Assembly (NCBI RefSeq): GCF_015350805.1
Contig: NZ_JADKSG010000001.1
Location: 496,001-560,000, forward strand
DNA: 64,000 nt
Source of the DNA: Herbiconiux sp. VKM Ac-1786
GTDB taxonomy: Bacteria; Actinomycetota; Actinomycetes; Actinomycetales; Microbacteriaceae
Reading direction: 5' to 3'
Shown piece by piece: positions 35,643 to 45,912 of this stretch. Position numbers and translations under genes: made by a program. Under the pieces are notes generated by a model that was given only the letters and a program-made list of their open reading frames with translations, ran no database searches and was not told where the DNA came from. Position 1 is the stretch's first letter. The number at the start of each line of letters is the position of its first letter.

Positions 35643-36710
35643 TCAGGCCTCCGCCGGCAGCTCGTCGACCTGGATCTCGGTGACCGGCAGCGTCGAGTCG
35701 GCCCCGAAGCCGAGCCCGCTCGGCCGGTGCCCCGCCGCCACGAGCTGGGCGCCGAGGGCGGCGATCATGGCACCGTTGTCGGTGCACAGCGACAGCGGGG
35801 GGATGCGCAGCTGCACCCCCTGGGCCGCCGCCCGCTCGGCGGCCGCCTCCCGCACGCGGGCATTGGCGACCACACCGCCGCCGAGCAGCAGCCGCGGGAT
35901 GCCGAGGTCGGCGCAGGCCCGGAACGCCTTGGTCAGCAGCACGTCGACCACGGCCTCGCGGAAGCTCGCGGCGACGTCGGCCACCGGCACCTCCTCGCCC
36001 GCGTCCTGGGCCTTCTCGACCCAGCGCGCCACGGCGGTCTTCAGCCCCGAGAACGAGAAGTCGTACCGGTGCCGCTCCAGATCCTTCGGCAGCATCAGTC
36101 CGCGGGGGAAGCGGATGGCCGTCGGGTCGCCGCCCACGGCCGCGCGGTCGATCTGCGGCCCGCCCGGGTAGGGCAGCCCCAGGATGCGCGCGACCTTGTC
36201 GAAGGCCTCCCCCGCGGCGTCGTCGATGGTCTCGCCGAGCAGCTCGACGTCGCCGACGAGATCACGCACGACGAGCAGCGAGGTGTGCCCGCCCGAGACG
36301 AGCAGCGCCACGGTCGGGTACTCCAGCGGCTCGGCGTCGAGCACGTCGGCGCCGACGTGGCCCACGAGGTGGTTCACGGCGTACAGCGGCTTCCCGGTCG
36401 CGACCGCGAGCGCCTTGGCCGCGCCGACCCCCACCATCAGAGCGCCCGAGAGACCGGGGCCGCTGGTGACGGCGATCGCGTCGAGCTCGTCGAAGCCGAC
36501 CCCCGCCTCGGCGAGCGCCGCCTCGAGCGCGGGGTTCATCGCCTCGAGGTGGGCGCGGGCCGCGACCTCGGGCACGACGCCCCCGTAGCGGGCGTGCTCG
36601 TCCATCGACGAGGAGATCACGTTGGCCAGCAGCGTGCGCCCCCGCACGATGCCGATGCCGGTCTCGTCGCAGGAGGTCTCGATGCCGAGCACCAGGGGCT
36701 CGCGGGTCAT
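35643..36710 (-). CDS. tsaD: tRNA N6-adenosine threonylcarbamoyltransferase TsaD
   Basis: Catalyses transfer of threonylcarbamoyl to A37 of ANN-decoding tRNAs with TsaB and TsaE. 355 residues. [26 protein letters not shown], the metal-binding His pair in NHLVGHVGA, and the ASKHA phosphate motif VSGGHTSLL are all present. ATGA overlap with rimI. Last gene of the tsaE/tsaB/rimI/tsaD block. Confidence 0.97.
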   Translation of the reverse strand: MTREPLVLGIETSCDETGIGIVRGRTLLANVISSSMDEHARYGGVVPEVAARAHLEAMNPALEAALAEAGVGFDELDAIAVTSGPGLSGALMVGVGAAKALAVATGKPLYAVNHLVGHVGADVLDAEPLEYPTVALLVSGGHTSLLVVRDLVGDVELLGETIDDAAGEAFDKVARILGLPYPGGPQIDRAAVGGDPTAIRFPRGLMLPKDLERHRYDFSFSGLKTAVARWVEKAQDAGEEVPVADVAASFREAVVDVLLTKAFRACADLGIPRLLLGGGVVANARVREAAAERAAAQGVQLRIPPLSLCTDNGAMIAALGAQLVAAGHRPSGLGFGADSTLPVTEIQVDELPAEA

Positions 36711-37195
36711 GCGCTGGTCCTTCCGGCGGGGCGGCCGAGCTCGGCCCGCATCACGACGGCGTCGACACCGTCGGGCTGGTAGTAGTTCGGGCGCACGGCG
36801 ATGTCGTCGAAGCCGAGCGAGCGGTAGAGGCCGTGGGCGACGGGGTTGTCGGCGCGCACCTCGAGGAAGATCTGCCGTGCCCGGCGCCGGGCGGCCTCGG
36901 CCATCAGCTCGGTCATCAGCGCGCGTCCGAGGCCGTGGCCACGATCGGCGGGGTCGACGGCGATGGTCTGGATGTCCGCGTCGGAGGATCCCTCCGGGCA
37001 GAGCAGCCCGGCGTAGCCGGCGAGCCCGCCGTCCGCGCGCACCGCGACGAGGTAGTGGCAGAACGGGCTGACGATCTCGCGCTGCATCGAGTCACGCGAC
37101 CAGGCGTCGGAGGTGAACGACGACTCCTCGAGCGCCATGATCGCATCGAGGTCGGCCTCGGTCGCAGCGCGCAGCACGGGTGCCGCGTCGGTCAT
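36707..37195 (-). CDS. rimI: Ribosomal protein S18 alanine N-acetyltransferase-like GNAT
   Basis: 162-residue GNAT enzyme. [20 protein letters not shown] is the acetyl-CoA pyrophosphate loop and [30 protein letters not shown] is the RimI-type C-terminal motif. It sits between tsaB and tsaD with ATGA overlaps on both sides, a conserved arrangement. ATG 37195 chosen on that overlap. Confidence 0.92.
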   Translation of the reverse strand: MTDAAPVLRAATEADLDAIMALEESSFTSDAWSRDSMQREIVSPFCHYLVAVRADGGLAGYAGLLCPEGSSDADIQTIAVDPADRGHGLGRALMTELMAEAARRRARQIFLEVRADNPVAHGLYRSLGFDDIAVRPNYYQPDGVDAVVMRAELGRPAGRTSA

Positions 37196-37803
37196 CGGGT
37201 CACCCGCTTGCGCGCCCCCGGCACGGTCACGTCGGGCGAGCGCAGGTAGAGCGGCTCGGTGTACTCCACCGGCAGCCCGGCCGCGCGGCGGATGAGCGCG
37301 GCGCGGCCGAGCGCTCCGGCCGAGACCTGGGTGGCGTCGATCCGCTCGAAGTCGGGGTAGGGCAGCTCGTCGGGGCGGCAGAGTCCGGGTCCGTCGGTGC
37401 GGGAGGCCCCGTCGGCGCCGAGGTCGTAGCTCGACCAGTAGAGCTCGCGGCGGCGAGCATCCGTCACCACCAGGAGCGGCCCCCGGGTGCCGGCCGACCA
37501 CTCGTCGAGCGCCACCGCGTCGTGACTGACGGCGGGCGTCAGGGGGCGGCCGATGCCGAGCGCGAAGGCGCGGGCGGCGGCGATACCGACCCGCAGCCCG
37601 GTGAACGGCCCCGGCCCCATTCCGGCGACGACCTCGTCGAGCCGCGCGGGCTCGACGCCGGCCTCGTCGAGCACCTCGGCGATCATCTCGCCGATCACCT
37701 CGGCGTGGCGCATGGTGTCCTCGGTGGAGCGCTCGGCGAGCACCAGATCGCCGTCGACCACGGCGACGGACGTCCCGGCTGAGGTGTCGATGGCGAGAAG
37801 CAC
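37192..37803 (-). CDS. tsaB: tRNA threonylcarbamoyladenosine biosynthesis protein TsaB
   Basis: Inactive TsaD paralogue that scaffolds the t6A complex. 203 residues; LLAIDTSAGTSVAVVDGD, HAEVIGEMI and GPGPFTGLRVGIAAARAFALG are diagnostic. GTG start with TAGGCT 6 nt upstream, no Shine-Dalgarno, suggesting that tsaB-rimI-tsaD has its own leaderless promoter apart from tsaE. Confidence 0.95.
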   Translation of the reverse strand: MLLAIDTSAGTSVAVVDGDLVLAERSTEDTMRHAEVIGEMIAEVLDEAGVEPARLDEVVAGMGPGPFTGLRVGIAAARAFALGIGRPLTPAVSHDAVALDEWSAGTRGPLLVVTDARRRELYWSSYDLGADGASRTDGPGLCRPDELPYPDFERIDATQVSAGALGRAALIRRAAGLPVEYTEPLYLRSPDVTVPGARKRVTR

Positions 37804-37809
37804 CTCACG

Positions 37810-37815
37810 AGCCTA
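37810..37815 (-). promoter_or_regulatory. -10 box of leaderless promoter (TAGGCT, 6 nt before GTG 37803)
   Basis: TAGGCT-CGTGAG-GTG on the minus strand. Confidence 0.45.
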
Positions 37816-37868
37816 ACGCGCCTCGACGAGGCGGCGGCCGGATGCCCGCCCGGCACCCGAGCCCGGGC

Positions 37869-38465
37869 CTACGCCCAGCGCCCGCCCACCGCGATCAGCG
37901 CGACCTGCCGCGGCTCGATGGGCTCGACGCCCTCGTCGGGGTCGTCCGCCGAGTCGGCCTCGCCACCCGCGCCGTCAGCCGCCCCGTCACCCGCCCCCTC
38001 GCCCGCCCCGTGCGGCCGGTCGATCGTGATCGACAGCCACGACTCCGCCAGCGCCTCGATCAGCCCGGCGCCCCACTCCACGACGACGACCGAGTGGTCG
38101 AAGTCGATGTCGAGGTCGTCGAGCTCGAGCGCGCTGCCGAGCCGGTACGCGTCGACGTGCACCAGCGGCGCCCCGCCCACCAGCGACGGATGCGTGCGCG
38201 CCAGCACGAACGTCGGGCTGGTCACCGGTCCGCGCACGCCGAGGCCCTCGCCGAGACCGCGGGTGAACGTGGTCTTGCCCGCCCCGAGGTCGCCGGTGAG
38301 CAGCACCAGGTCGCCCGCGCCGAGACGTCGCCCGACCTCGACGCCGAACCCGTGCATCCGCTCGGGATCGTCGACGGTGAGGGCAGCCGAACCCGGGCCG
38401 GAACCCGCCGGAACCGATGCGCCGACCGCGGCCGCCAGCTCGGCGAACCGCCCCGCCCCGCTCAT
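37869..38465 (-). CDS. tsaE: tRNA threonylcarbamoyladenosine ATPase TsaE
   Basis: ATPase that resets the TsaBD complex. 198 residues. Walker A LTGDLGAGKTTFTRGL, then VTSPTFVLARTHP and VVVVEWGAGL. Compared with the usual 150 residues it has an N-terminal extension of about 30 and an Ala/Gly/Asp-rich insert (about residues 155-185) before the final strand. ATG overlaps the racemase stop (ATGA). Confidence 0.93.
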   Translation of the reverse strand: MSGAGRFAELAAAVGASVPAGSGPGSAALTVDDPERMHGFGVEVGRRLGAGDLVLLTGDLGAGKTTFTRGLGEGLGVRGPVTSPTFVLARTHPSLVGGAPLVHVDAYRLGSALELDDLDIDFDHSVVVVEWGAGLIEALAESWLSITIDRPHGAGEGAGDGAADGAGGEADSADDPDEGVEPIEPRQVALIAVGGRWA

Positions 38466-39610
38466 CGCCCGGCTCCGCCCGGTGCGCCCTCCACGTGCAC
38501 CCGCTCGACGCGGGCGCCGATGCGCGCCACGATCTCGTCGCCGATGGTGTCGGCGAAGCCCGCCCACTCCTCGGCGGTGGGCTCACCGCGGTCGCCCTCG
38601 CCGAACACGACGACCTCGTCGCCCGGCTCGACCGGGTGGTCGCCCACGTCGACCACGAACTGGTCCATCGCGATGCGCCCGGCGATCGGGTGCCGCTGCC
38701 CGTCGATCCACACCGAGGCGCGCCCGCTCGCGATGCGCGGGATGCCGTCGGCATAACCCAGCGGCACGAGCGCCAGCGTCGTCTCGCCCTCGGTGCGATA
38801 CGCGAAGCCGTACGAGACGCCGTGCCCCGCGGGCACCCGCTTCACCGACGCCACGGGGGCGGTCAGCGTCATGACGGGCCGCAGCCCCAGGTCGCGCGCG
38901 CTCTCGTCGTCGAACGGCGACACCCCGTAGGCCGCGATGCCGAACCGCACCATGTCGAGCCGCGCCTCGGGCATCCGGATGCCCGCCGAGCTCGCCGCGA
39001 GGTGCAGCTTCTCGAACCGCGCCCCGAGCCCCTCGGCGACCTCGACCGCGCGGCGCAGCTTGCCGAGCGCGACCTCGTCGTCTTCGGGCGAGGCGTCGGC
39101 GAGGTGCGACCAGGCCGCGTAGAGCTTCACGGCCCCCGCCCGGTCGTGCTCGAGCGCCGACGTGACGAGCAGAGGCCAGTCGGCCTCGGTGGCCCCGTTG
39201 CGGCTGAGCCCGGTGTCGATCTTGAGGTGCACGCGGGGGGCGACGGATGCGCGGGCCGCCGCGATGGCGTCGAGCTGCCACACCGCCGAGATGCCGAGGT
39301 CGATGTCGGCCTCGGCCGCCTCGCCGAACAGGGCGTCGGGGTCGTGCATCCAGGCGAAGATCGGCGCCGTGATGCCGGCCTCACGCAGCGCCAGCGCGGC
39401 CGGGATGTCGAGCACGGCCAGCGAGCTCGCGCCCGACTCCAGCGCGGCACGGGCGAGCGGCACCATGCCGTGACCGTAGGCGTCGGCTTTGACGGCGAGC
39501 ATCGTCTCGGCCGGCTTCGCCAGCTCGGACAGCGTGCGCACGTTGTGCCGGAACGCGTCGAGGTCGATCACCGCGCGTCGCGCCGGAACGGCTCCGGAGT
39601 GCTCGCTCAT
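38462..39610 (-). CDS. alr: Alanine racemase (second copy)
   Basis: PLP fold-type III enzyme interconverting L- and D-alanine for peptidoglycan. 382 residues. PLP lysine in MLAVKADAYGHG (Lys41), [13 protein letters not shown], and the catalytic Tyr region GVSYGFAYR in the C-terminal domain. It follows another racemase gene with an ATGA overlap. All hallmark residues are present, so it looks active. Confidence 0.9.
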   Translation of the reverse strand: MSEHSGAVPARRAVIDLDAFRHNVRTLSELAKPAETMLAVKADAYGHGMVPLARAALESGASSLAVLDIPAALALREAGITAPIFAWMHDPDALFGEAAEADIDLGISAVWQLDAIAAARASVAPRVHLKIDTGLSRNGATEADWPLLVTSALEHDRAGAVKLYAAWSHLADASPEDDEVALGKLRRAVEVAEGLGARFEKLHLAASSAGIRMPEARLDMVRFGIAAYGVSPFDDESARDLGLRPVMTLTAPVASVKRVPAGHGVSYGFAYRTEGETTLALVPLGYADGIPRIASGRASVWIDGQRHPIAGRIAMDQFVVDVGDHPVEPGDEVVVFGEGDRGEPTAEEWAGFADTIGDEIVARIGARVERVHVEGAPGGAGR

Positions 39611-40746
39611 GACTCCACCCTCTGCACGCGCCGGCCGAGCCGGGTGACGATCTCGTAGTTGATGGTCGAGGCGGCCTCGGCCCAGTCGTCGGCCGAGGGG
39701 AAGCCCTCCGCCGGGTCGCCGAACAGCACGACCCGGTCGCCGACGGCGGCCTCGTGCTCGCCGAGGTCGACGACGAACTGGTCCATCGCCACCCTCCCGA
39801 CGATCGGATGCACCCGGCCGTCGACCCAGACGCTGCCCGTGTTCGAGACGTGCCGCGGGATGCCGTCGGCGTAGCCGAGCGGCACCAGGCCGAGCCACGA
39901 ATCGGCACTCGGCCGGTAGGTGTAGCCGTACGACACCCCCGTGCCGGCGGCCACCCGCTTCACCGAGATGAGCCGGCTCTCCACCCGCATCGCGGGCACG
40001 AGCCCGAGCGCGGCCGAGTCGGCGTCGTCGTAGGGCGACAGCCCGTAGAGCCCGATGCCGAGCCGCACCAGGTCGAGTCGCGTCTCGGGCAGCCGCAGCG
40101 CCCCGGCGGTCGAGGCGAGGTGACGGATGCGCGGCTGCAGTCCCGCCGCCCGCGCCAGCGCGGTCGCCTCCTCGAACGCCGCCAGCTGGGCGCGGTCGTC
40201 GCCCGGCCCCGTGTTCGAGAGGTGGCTGAACAGGCCCTCGACCCGCACCCGCCCCTCGGTCTCGAAGGCCCGAGCCGTGTCGAAGAACTCCGCCCAGTCG
40301 GCACGCGCGGCACCGTTCCGGCCGAGCCCCGTGTCGATCTTGAGGTGCAGCACCGCGGGCGACCCGGCGGATCCCGCCTCGGCGGCCCGCTCGAGCTGCC
40401 ACCCCGTGCTGATGCCGAGCGTCACACCGCCGTCTACGGCGCTGCGGAAATCGGGGTCGGCGTCGTGCAGCCATGCCAGCACGGGCGCGTCGATGCCGGA
40501 GGCCCGTAGCGCGAGCGCCTCGGCCACGTCGGCGACCCCGAGCATCGTCGCTCCCCCGGCCAGCGCGGCGCGGGCGGCGCGCTCGGCGCCGTGCCCGTAG
40601 CCGTCGGCCTTCACGACGGCCATCACCGCGGCCGGAGCCACGAGCTGCGCCACCGTCTCGGTGTTGCGCCGCAGCGCAGCCACGCCGACGTGCGCGCGCC
40701 GGAGTGCGGGCACGGGCACGCCCGACCCGTCAGCCGGCCCGCTCAC
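39607..40746 (-). CDS. alr: Alanine racemase (first copy)
   Basis: 379 residues. PLP lysine in [13 protein letters not shown] (Lys46), [23 protein letters not shown]. Same domain order as its neighbour but clearly diverged from it, so not a recent duplication. The frame is open far upstream; GTG 40746 is chosen because it overlaps the acpS stop as GTGA and only then does the family N-terminus begin. Confidence 0.9.
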   Translation of the reverse strand: MSGPADGSGVPVPALRRAHVGVAALRRNTETVAQLVAPAAVMAVVKADGYGHGAERAARAALAGGATMLGVADVAEALALRASGIDAPVLAWLHDADPDFRSAVDGGVTLGISTGWQLERAAEAGSAGSPAVLHLKIDTGLGRNGAARADWAEFFDTARAFETEGRVRVEGLFSHLSNTGPGDDRAQLAAFEEATALARAAGLQPRIRHLASTAGALRLPETRLDLVRLGIGLYGLSPYDDADSAALGLVPAMRVESRLISVKRVAAGTGVSYGYTYRPSADSWLGLVPLGYADGIPRHVSNTGSVWVDGRVHPIVGRVAMDQFVVDLGEHEAAVGDRVVLFGDPAEGFPSADDWAEAASTINYEIVTRLGRRVQRVES

Positions 40747-41102
40747 GCGGCACCGCTCTCGGCGACGACGAACGCCATCGCGTTGCCGCCGTCGTGCGTC
40801 ATGCTCAGGTGCAGGTGCGCCGCTCCGAGCTCGGCGAGCGCCGCCGCCACCCCGCCGGCCACGGCGAAGGCCGGGTTGCGGTCGTCGTTCGAGACGATCT
40901 CCATGTCGTGCCAGCGGAACTCGGTCGAGTGCCCGACGGCCTTGATCAGCGCCTCCTTGGCGGCGAACCGTGCCGCCAGCGAGCGCACCGGAAGCCCGCG
41001 CTCCCCCTCGGTGAACAGCCGCTCGCGCAGTCGCGGAGTCTTCTCGAGGGCGCGCTCGAAGCGGGCCACGTCGACCAGGTCGACTCCGACACCGACGATC
41101 AC
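40743..41102 (-). CDS. acpS: Holo-[acyl-carrier-protein] synthase
   Basis: Transfers 4'-phosphopantetheine from CoA to acyl carrier protein. 119 residues. Metal ligands Asp8 in [12 protein letters not shown] and Glu in [14 protein letters not shown]-terminal [17 protein letters not shown]. Coupled to the racemase downstream and 6 nt behind glmS. Confidence 0.95.
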   Translation of the reverse strand: MIVGVGVDLVDVARFERALEKTPRLRERLFTEGERGLPVRSLAARFAAKEALIKAVGHSTEFRWHDMEIVSNDDRNPAFAVAGGVAAALAELGAAHLHLSMTHDGGNAMAFVVAESGAA

Positions 41103-41108
41103 GCGGGC

Positions 41109-42956
41109 CTACTCGACCGTGACCGACTTGGCGAGGTTGCGCGGCTGGTCGACGTCGAGCCCCTTCGCCGTGGCGAGCTCCATCGCGAACAGCTGCAGCG
41201 GGATGACCGTCAGCAGCGGCTCGAACAGCGGGGCCGCGAGCGGGATGCGGATGACCTCGTCGGCGAACGGCAGCACGGCCACATCGCCCTCCTCGGCGAT
41301 CGCGAGGATGCGGGCGCCGCGGGCGCGGATCTCCTGGATGTTCGAGACGACCTTGGCGTGCAGCGAGTTCGGGTCGCGCGGGCTCGGCACGATGACGAAC
41401 ACGGGCTGGCCGGGCTCGATCAGCGCGATCGGGCCGTGCTTCAGCTCGCCGGCGGCGAAGCCCTCGGCGTGGATGTACGCCAGCTCCTTGAGCTTGAGTG
41501 CTCCCTCGAGCGCGATCGGGTAGCCCACGTGGCGGCCGAGGAAGAGCACGGCACGGCTGTCGGACATCCACTTCGCCAGCTGCGTGATCTCGGCGCCGTT
41601 GCCGAGCACCTGCTCGATCTTGGCGGGGATGCTCTGCAGCTCGGCGAGCTGGTGCGCCGACACCTCGGGGTCGAGCGAGCCGCGCACTCGGGCGAGGTGC
41701 AGCCCGAAGAGGTAGAGCGCGGTGATCTGCGCGACGAAGGCCTTGGTCGAGGCGACCGCGACCTCGGGGCCGGCGTGCGTGTAGACCACGGCGTCGGACT
41801 CGCGGGCGATCGTGGCGCCCTGTGTGTTGCAGATGGAGAGCGTACGGGCCCCGTTCGCGATGGCGTACTTGACGGCCATCAGCGTGTCCATGGTCTCGCC
41901 CGACTGGCTGATCGACACCACGAGGGTGCGCTCGTTCAGCACCGGCTCGCGGTAGCGGAACTCGTGCGAGAGCTCGACCTCGACGGGCACACGGGCCCAC
42001 TTCTCGATGGCGTACTTGCCGACGAGACCGGAGTAGCTGGCGGTGCCGCAGGCGATCACGATCACGCGGTCGATGCCGGCGAGCATCTCGTCGAGGCCCT
42101 CGAGCTCGGGCAGCACGGCCTGGCCGTCGACCACGCGGCCGAGGATCGTGTTGGCGACGGCCTCCGGCTCCTCGCTGATCTCCTTGGCCATGAAGCTCGA
42201 CCAGCCGCCCTTCTCGGCGGCCGACGCGTCCCACGACACCTCGAACTCGTGCGTCTCGACGGGCTCGCCGTCGAAGTCGGTGACGGTGACGTCGGCGGCG
42301 GTGATGACCACGATCTGGTCCTGGCCGATGGCGAGCGCGCGGTGCGTGTGCTCGACGAAGGCGGCGACGTCGCTGCCGAGGAAGTTCTCGCCCTCGCCCA
42401 GCCCGATCACGAGCGGGGAGTTGCGGCGGGCGCCCACCACGACGCCGGGCTCGTCCTGGTGCACGGCGAGCAGGGTGAAGGCGCCGTCGAGGCGCGAGAC
42501 CACGCGGCCGAGCGCTGCGGCGAGGCCGCCGCCGGCCTCGTACTCGCGGCCGAGCATCTTGGCCGCGACCTCGGTGTCGGTCTCGCTCTCGAACTCGAAG
42601 CCGTCGTCGAGGAGCTCCTGCTTCAGGACGGCGAAGTTCTCGATGATGCCGTTGTGGATGAGCGCGATGCGACCGTCGGCCGAGAGGTGCGGATGCGCGT
42701 TGCCGTCGGTCGGGCCGCCATGCGTCGCCCAGCGGGTGTGCCCGATGCCCGTCTGGCCGTCGGCCATCGGCGAGGCCTCGAGGTCGTCGGCCAGTACGGC
42801 GAGCTTGCCCGCGCGCTTACGGGTCGAGAGCGTTCCGTCGGTGCCGATGACGGCCACCCCGGCCGAGTCGTAGCCGCGGTACTCCAGTCGACGCAGCCCG
42901 CCGAGGAGCACCTCGAGACTGCTGTTGCTGCCGACGTAACCCACGATTCCACACAT
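41109..42956 (-). CDS. glmS: Glutamine-fructose-6-phosphate aminotransferase (isomerizing)
   Basis: Makes glucosamine-6-phosphate for peptidoglycan. 615 residues. N-terminal amidotransferase with nucleophile Cys2 (MCGIVGYVG) and HTRWATHG; two SIS domains with IACGTASYSG, SISQSGETMDTL and STKAFVAQ; C-terminal KSVTVE. ATG 42956 is fixed by the need for Cys2. TAGACT is 7 nt upstream and no Shine-Dalgarno exists, so there is no room for a glmS ribozyme leader. Confidence 0.97.
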   Translation of the reverse strand: MCGIVGYVGSNSSLEVLLGGLRRLEYRGYDSAGVAVIGTDGTLSTRKRAGKLAVLADDLEASPMADGQTGIGHTRWATHGGPTDGNAHPHLSADGRIALIHNGIIENFAVLKQELLDDGFEFESETDTEVAAKMLGREYEAGGGLAAALGRVVSRLDGAFTLLAVHQDEPGVVVGARRNSPLVIGLGEGENFLGSDVAAFVEHTHRALAIGQDQIVVITAADVTVTDFDGEPVETHEFEVSWDASAAEKGGWSSFMAKEISEEPEAVANTILGRVVDGQAVLPELEGLDEMLAGIDRVIVIACGTASYSGLVGKYAIEKWARVPVEVELSHEFRYREPVLNERTLVVSISQSGETMDTLMAVKYAIANGARTLSICNTQGATIARESDAVVYTHAGPEVAVASTKAFVAQITALYLFGLHLARVRGSLDPEVSAHQLAELQSIPAKIEQVLGNGAEITQLAKWMSDSRAVLFLGRHVGYPIALEGALKLKELAYIHAEGFAAGELKHGPIALIEPGQPVFVIVPSPRDPNSLHAKVVSNIQEIRARGARILAIAEEGDVAVLPFADEVIRIPLAAPLFEPLLTVIPLQLFAMELATAKGLDVDQPRNLAKSVTVE

Positions 42957-42963
42957 GGGCCCG

Positions 42964-42969
42964 AGTCTA
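42964..42969 (-). promoter_or_regulatory. -10 box of leaderless promoter (TAGACT, 7 nt before ATG 42956)
   Basis: TAGACT-N7-ATG on the minus strand; identical hexamer and spacing to truA. Confidence 0.5.
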
Positions 42970-43024
42970 TCCGAGGCCACTGACGCCACCCTGACAGCGC
43001 CGCCCGGTGCAGAATAGGAGTCCT

Positions 43025-43972
43025 ATGCCCGATTCCGCTCCGAACGGCCTCGCGCAGTTCAGCCCCTTCACCGAGTTCGATCGGGCGCACTGGGCGGCTC
43101 TGGCGCCGTCGACCCCGCTGCCCCTGTCCGAGACCGAGATCGTGCAGCTGCGAGGCCTCAGCAACCCCCTCAACCTGCGAGAGGTCGACGAGGTCTACCT
43201 GCCGCTGGCGCGCCTGATCAACCTCTACGCCACCAGCGCGAAGCAGCTGCACCGCTCGACCACCGACTACCTCGGCGAGACCTCGAAGAGCACGCCCTTC
43301 GTGATCGGCATCGCCGGCTCGGTCGCGGTCGGCAAGTCGACGACCGCCCGTCTGCTCCGCGAGCTCCTCGCCCGCTGGTCGGACACGCCCCGGGTCGAGC
43401 TCGTCACCACCGACGGCTTCCTGCTGCCCAACGCCGAGCTCGAGCGGCGCGGGCTGATGCAGCGCAAGGGGTTCCCCGAGTCGTACGACCGACGCGCGCT
43501 CCTCCGCTTCGTCACCGCCGTCAAGAGCGGCAACCCCGAGGTGCGCGCCCCCTTCTACTCCCACCTCAGCTACGACATCGTGCCCGAGGCGCAGATCGTC
43601 GTGCGCCAGCCCGACATCCTCATCGTCGAGGGCCTGAACGTGTTGCAGCCGCCGGCGAGCAACCGGCTTGCGGTGAGCGACCTGTTCGACTTCTCGGTCT
43701 ACGTGGATGCCCGCACCAACGACATCGCCGACTGGTACGAGACCCGTTTCATGGCCTTGAAGGACGGTGCCTTCGCGAACCCGAAGTCGTACTTCCACCG
43801 GTACGCCAGCCTGTCCGACGACGAGGCGCGTCAGACGGCCCGGTCGATCTGGCGCTCGATCAACCTGCCGAACCTGCTCGAGAACGTGCTCCCGACGCGC
43901 TCCCGCGCCACCCTCGTGCTGCGCAAGGACGCCGACCACCGCGTCAGCAAGGTGCTCCTCCGCAAGCTCTGA
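43025..43972 (+). CDS. coaA: Type I pantothenate kinase
   Basis: Phosphorylates pantothenate, the first step of CoA synthesis. 315 residues. P-loop GSVAVGKST (98-106), [41 protein letters not shown] and [13 protein letters not shown]-like segment [20 protein letters not shown] 43025 has AGGAG 5 nt upstream. Divergent from glmS, convergent with glmM. Confidence 0.96.
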   Translation: MPDSAPNGLAQFSPFTEFDRAHWAALAPSTPLPLSETEIVQLRGLSNPLNLREVDEVYLPLARLINLYATSAKQLHRSTTDYLGETSKSTPFVIGIAGSVAVGKSTTARLLRELLARWSDTPRVELVTTDGFLLPNAELERRGLMQRKGFPESYDRRALLRFVTAVKSGNPEVRAPFYSHLSYDIVPEAQIVVRQPDILIVEGLNVLQPPASNRLAVSDLFDFSVYVDARTNDIADWYETRFMALKDGAFANPKSYFHRYASLSDDEARQTARSIWRSINLPNLLENVLPTRSRATLVLRKDADHRVSKVLLRKL

Positions 43973-43980
43973 CCCGCGGG

Positions 43981-44006
43981 GTCGAGCGCTAGAGCGAGCG
44001 CTCGAC
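43981..44006. terminator. Bidirectional hairpin between coaA and glmM
   Basis: Perfect 10-bp stem GTCGAGCGCT / AGCGCTCGAC with a 6-nt loop; it overlaps the glmM stop codon. Confidence 0.65.
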
Positions 44007-45353
44007 GCCCGTGGAGAGGCGCTGGCGCACGACCTCGGCGAGCGACTCCGCGATGCGGTCGGCCGTGGCCTGGTCACCGGCCTCGACCATGACGCGCACG
44101 AGCGGCTCGGTGCCCGACGGGCGCAGCAGCACGCGGCCGGTCTCCCCGAGGTCGGCCTCGGCCTCGGCCACGGCGTTCGCGAGCACGGCGTCGTTCTGCA
44201 CCCCGTCGCGGTCGACGCCGCGCACGTTCACGAGGGTCTGCGGGTAGACCTTCATGACGGCCGCCAGCTCGGCGAGGGTCTTGCCGGTCGCGGCCATCCG
44301 ACTCACCAGCTGCAGGCCGGTGAGGATGCCGTCGCCGGTCGTGGCGTGGTCGGCGAAGATGATGTGGCCCGACTGCTCGCCGCCGAGGCTGAGACCGCGC
44401 TCGTTGATGGCCTCGAGCACGTAGCGGTCGCCCACCCGCGTCTCGAGCATCTCGATGCCGTGGTGCGCCATGGCGACCTTGAGCCCCAGGTTCGACATGA
44501 CCGTGGCGACGAGGGTGTTCTCGCGCAGCTGGCCACGGTCGGACTGGGCGAGCGCCAGGATCGCCATGATCTGGTCGCCGTCGATGACGTTGCCGTCGGC
44601 GTCGACCGCGAGGCAGCGGTCGGCGTCGCCGTCGTGCGCGATGCCGACGTCGGCGCCCGCCGCCACGACCGCCTCGGCGAGCTGGCCGAGGTGCGTCGAG
44701 CCGACGCCGTCGTTGATGTTCATGCCGTCGGGATCGTTGCCGATCACCGTGATGCGTGCCCCGGCCTGGTTGAAGGCCTCGGGCGAGACGCCGGCGGCCG
44801 CGCCGTGGGCGCAGTCGAGCACGACGTGCAGGCCGTCGAGCCGGTGCGGCAGCGTGGTCAGCAGGTGCAGCACGTACCGGTCTTCGGCATCGGCGAAGCG
44901 CCTGATGCGACCGATGTCGCCGCCGAGCGGGGTGAGCTGCGGATGCTCGAGAGCCGCCTCGATGGCGATCTCGACGTCATCGGGCAGCTTCTTGCCCCCG
45001 GCGGCGAAGAACTTGATGCCGTTGTCGGGAGCCGGGTTGTGCGACGCCGAGATGACGACGCCGAAGTCGGCGCCGATGTCGGCGATCAGGAACGCGGCCG
45101 CCGGGGTCGGCAGCACTCCGGCGTCGAGCACGTCGACGCCGGAGCTCGCGAACCCCGCCGAGACGGCGGCCGCGATGAAGTCACCGGACTGACGGGGGTC
45201 GCGGGCGACCACGGCGACCGGTCGTCGACCGGCATCCCGGGCCGCGGCACCAAGGACACGGGCGCCTGCCTGCGCGATGCGCAGGGACAGGTCGGCCGTG
45301 ACGTCTTGGTTCGCGAGCCCACGCACCCCATCGGTGCCGAAAAGGCGAGCCAT
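43989..45353 (-). CDS. glmM: Phosphoglucosamine mutase
   Basis: Converts GlcN-6-P to GlcN-1-P, next after GlmS. 454 residues. [15 protein letters not shown] start, phosphoserine loop [17 protein letters not shown], metal-binding [11 protein letters not shown], sugar-binding [10 protein letters not shown] and C-terminal [21 protein letters not shown] box is 6 nt before the ATG, with rpsI 26 nt upstream, so it may have its own leaderless promoter besides read-through. Confidence 0.97.
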   Translation of the reverse strand: MARLFGTDGVRGLANQDVTADLSLRIAQAGARVLGAAARDAGRRPVAVVARDPRQSGDFIAAAVSAGFASSGVDVLDAGVLPTPAAAFLIADIGADFGVVISASHNPAPDNGIKFFAAGGKKLPDDVEIAIEAALEHPQLTPLGGDIGRIRRFADAEDRYVLHLLTTLPHRLDGLHVVLDCAHGAAAGVSPEAFNQAGARITVIGNDPDGMNINDGVGSTHLGQLAEAVVAAGADVGIAHDGDADRCLAVDADGNVIDGDQIMAILALAQSDRGQLRENTLVATVMSNLGLKVAMAHHGIEMLETRVGDRYVLEAINERGLSLGGEQSGHIIFADHATTGDGILTGLQLVSRMAATGKTLAELAAVMKVYPQTLVNVRGVDRDGVQNDAVLANAVAEAEADLGETGRVLLRPSGTEPLVRVMVEAGDQATADRIAESLAEVVRQRLSTGVERSL

Positions 45354-45359
45354 AGGCTA

Positions 45360-45365
45360 AGCGTA
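45360..45365 (-). promoter_or_regulatory. -10 box of leaderless promoter (TACGCT, 6 nt before ATG 45353)
   Basis: TACGCT-TAGCCT-ATG on the minus strand, in the 26-nt rpsI-glmM gap. Confidence 0.4.
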
Positions 45366-45379
45366 GAGCCGAAGAGCGA

Positions 45380-45865
45380 TCAGCGCTTCGAGAACTGCGA
45401 CGCCTTACGGGCCTTCTTGAGACCGGCCTTCTTGCGCTCGATGACGCGGGCGTCACGAGTGAGGAAGCCGGACTTCTTGAGCTGAGCGCGGTTGTTCTCG
45501 CGGTCGATCTCGTTGAGCGCACGCGCGATGGCGAGGCGCAGGGCGCCGGCCTGGCCGGAGGGGCCACCGCCGGTGATCTTCGCGACGACGTCGTAGGAGC
45601 CGATCAGGTCGAGCACCTTGAAGGGGTCGGTGATCAGCTGCTGGTGCAGCTTGTTCGGGAAGTAGTCCGCGAACTCGCGGCCGTTCACCACGAGGGTGCC
45701 GGCGCCGGGAACGAGGCGCACGCGGGCGATGGCCTGCTTGCGACGGCCCACGGCTGCGCCGGAGACGTTGAGGACGGCACGGGGGGCGCGGGGCGCCTCG
45801 TCGGCCGGGGTTTCGGTGGAGTAGCTCTCGGGAGCCACGTCAATCTGGTCTGCGATCTTCGCCAC
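45380..45865 (-). CDS. rpsI: Small ribosomal subunit protein uS9
   Basis: 161 residues: an N-terminal extension of about 33 residues ([20 protein letters not shown]), then the S9 core [26 protein letters not shown], and the basic C-terminal tail ending [12 protein letters not shown] that contacts tRNA in the P site. GTG start. Cotranscribed with rplM. Confidence 0.97.
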   Translation of the reverse strand: MAKIADQIDVAPESYSTETPADEAPRAPRAVLNVSGAAVGRRKQAIARVRLVPGAGTLVVNGREFADYFPNKLHQQLITDPFKVLDLIGSYDVVAKITGGGPSGQAGALRLAIARALNEIDRENNRAQLKKSGFLTRDARVIERKKAGLKKARKASQFSKR

Positions 45866-45912
45866 GGTACTGATGAGTCCTTTGTCTGAGTCTGCTGAAC
45901 GAACGCGGGACG

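Noticed and set aside
37819-37833. CGCCTC/GAGGCG palindrome between tsaE and tsaB
   Set aside because: Loop of only three bases and low stability compared with the other terminators; on the tsaE to tsaB path it may be incidental.
41109-42989. glmS ribozyme upstream of glmS
   Set aside because: A -10 box is 7 nt before the start and coaA is divergent at 43025, leaving no leader for a ribozyme, which is also mainly a Firmicutes element.
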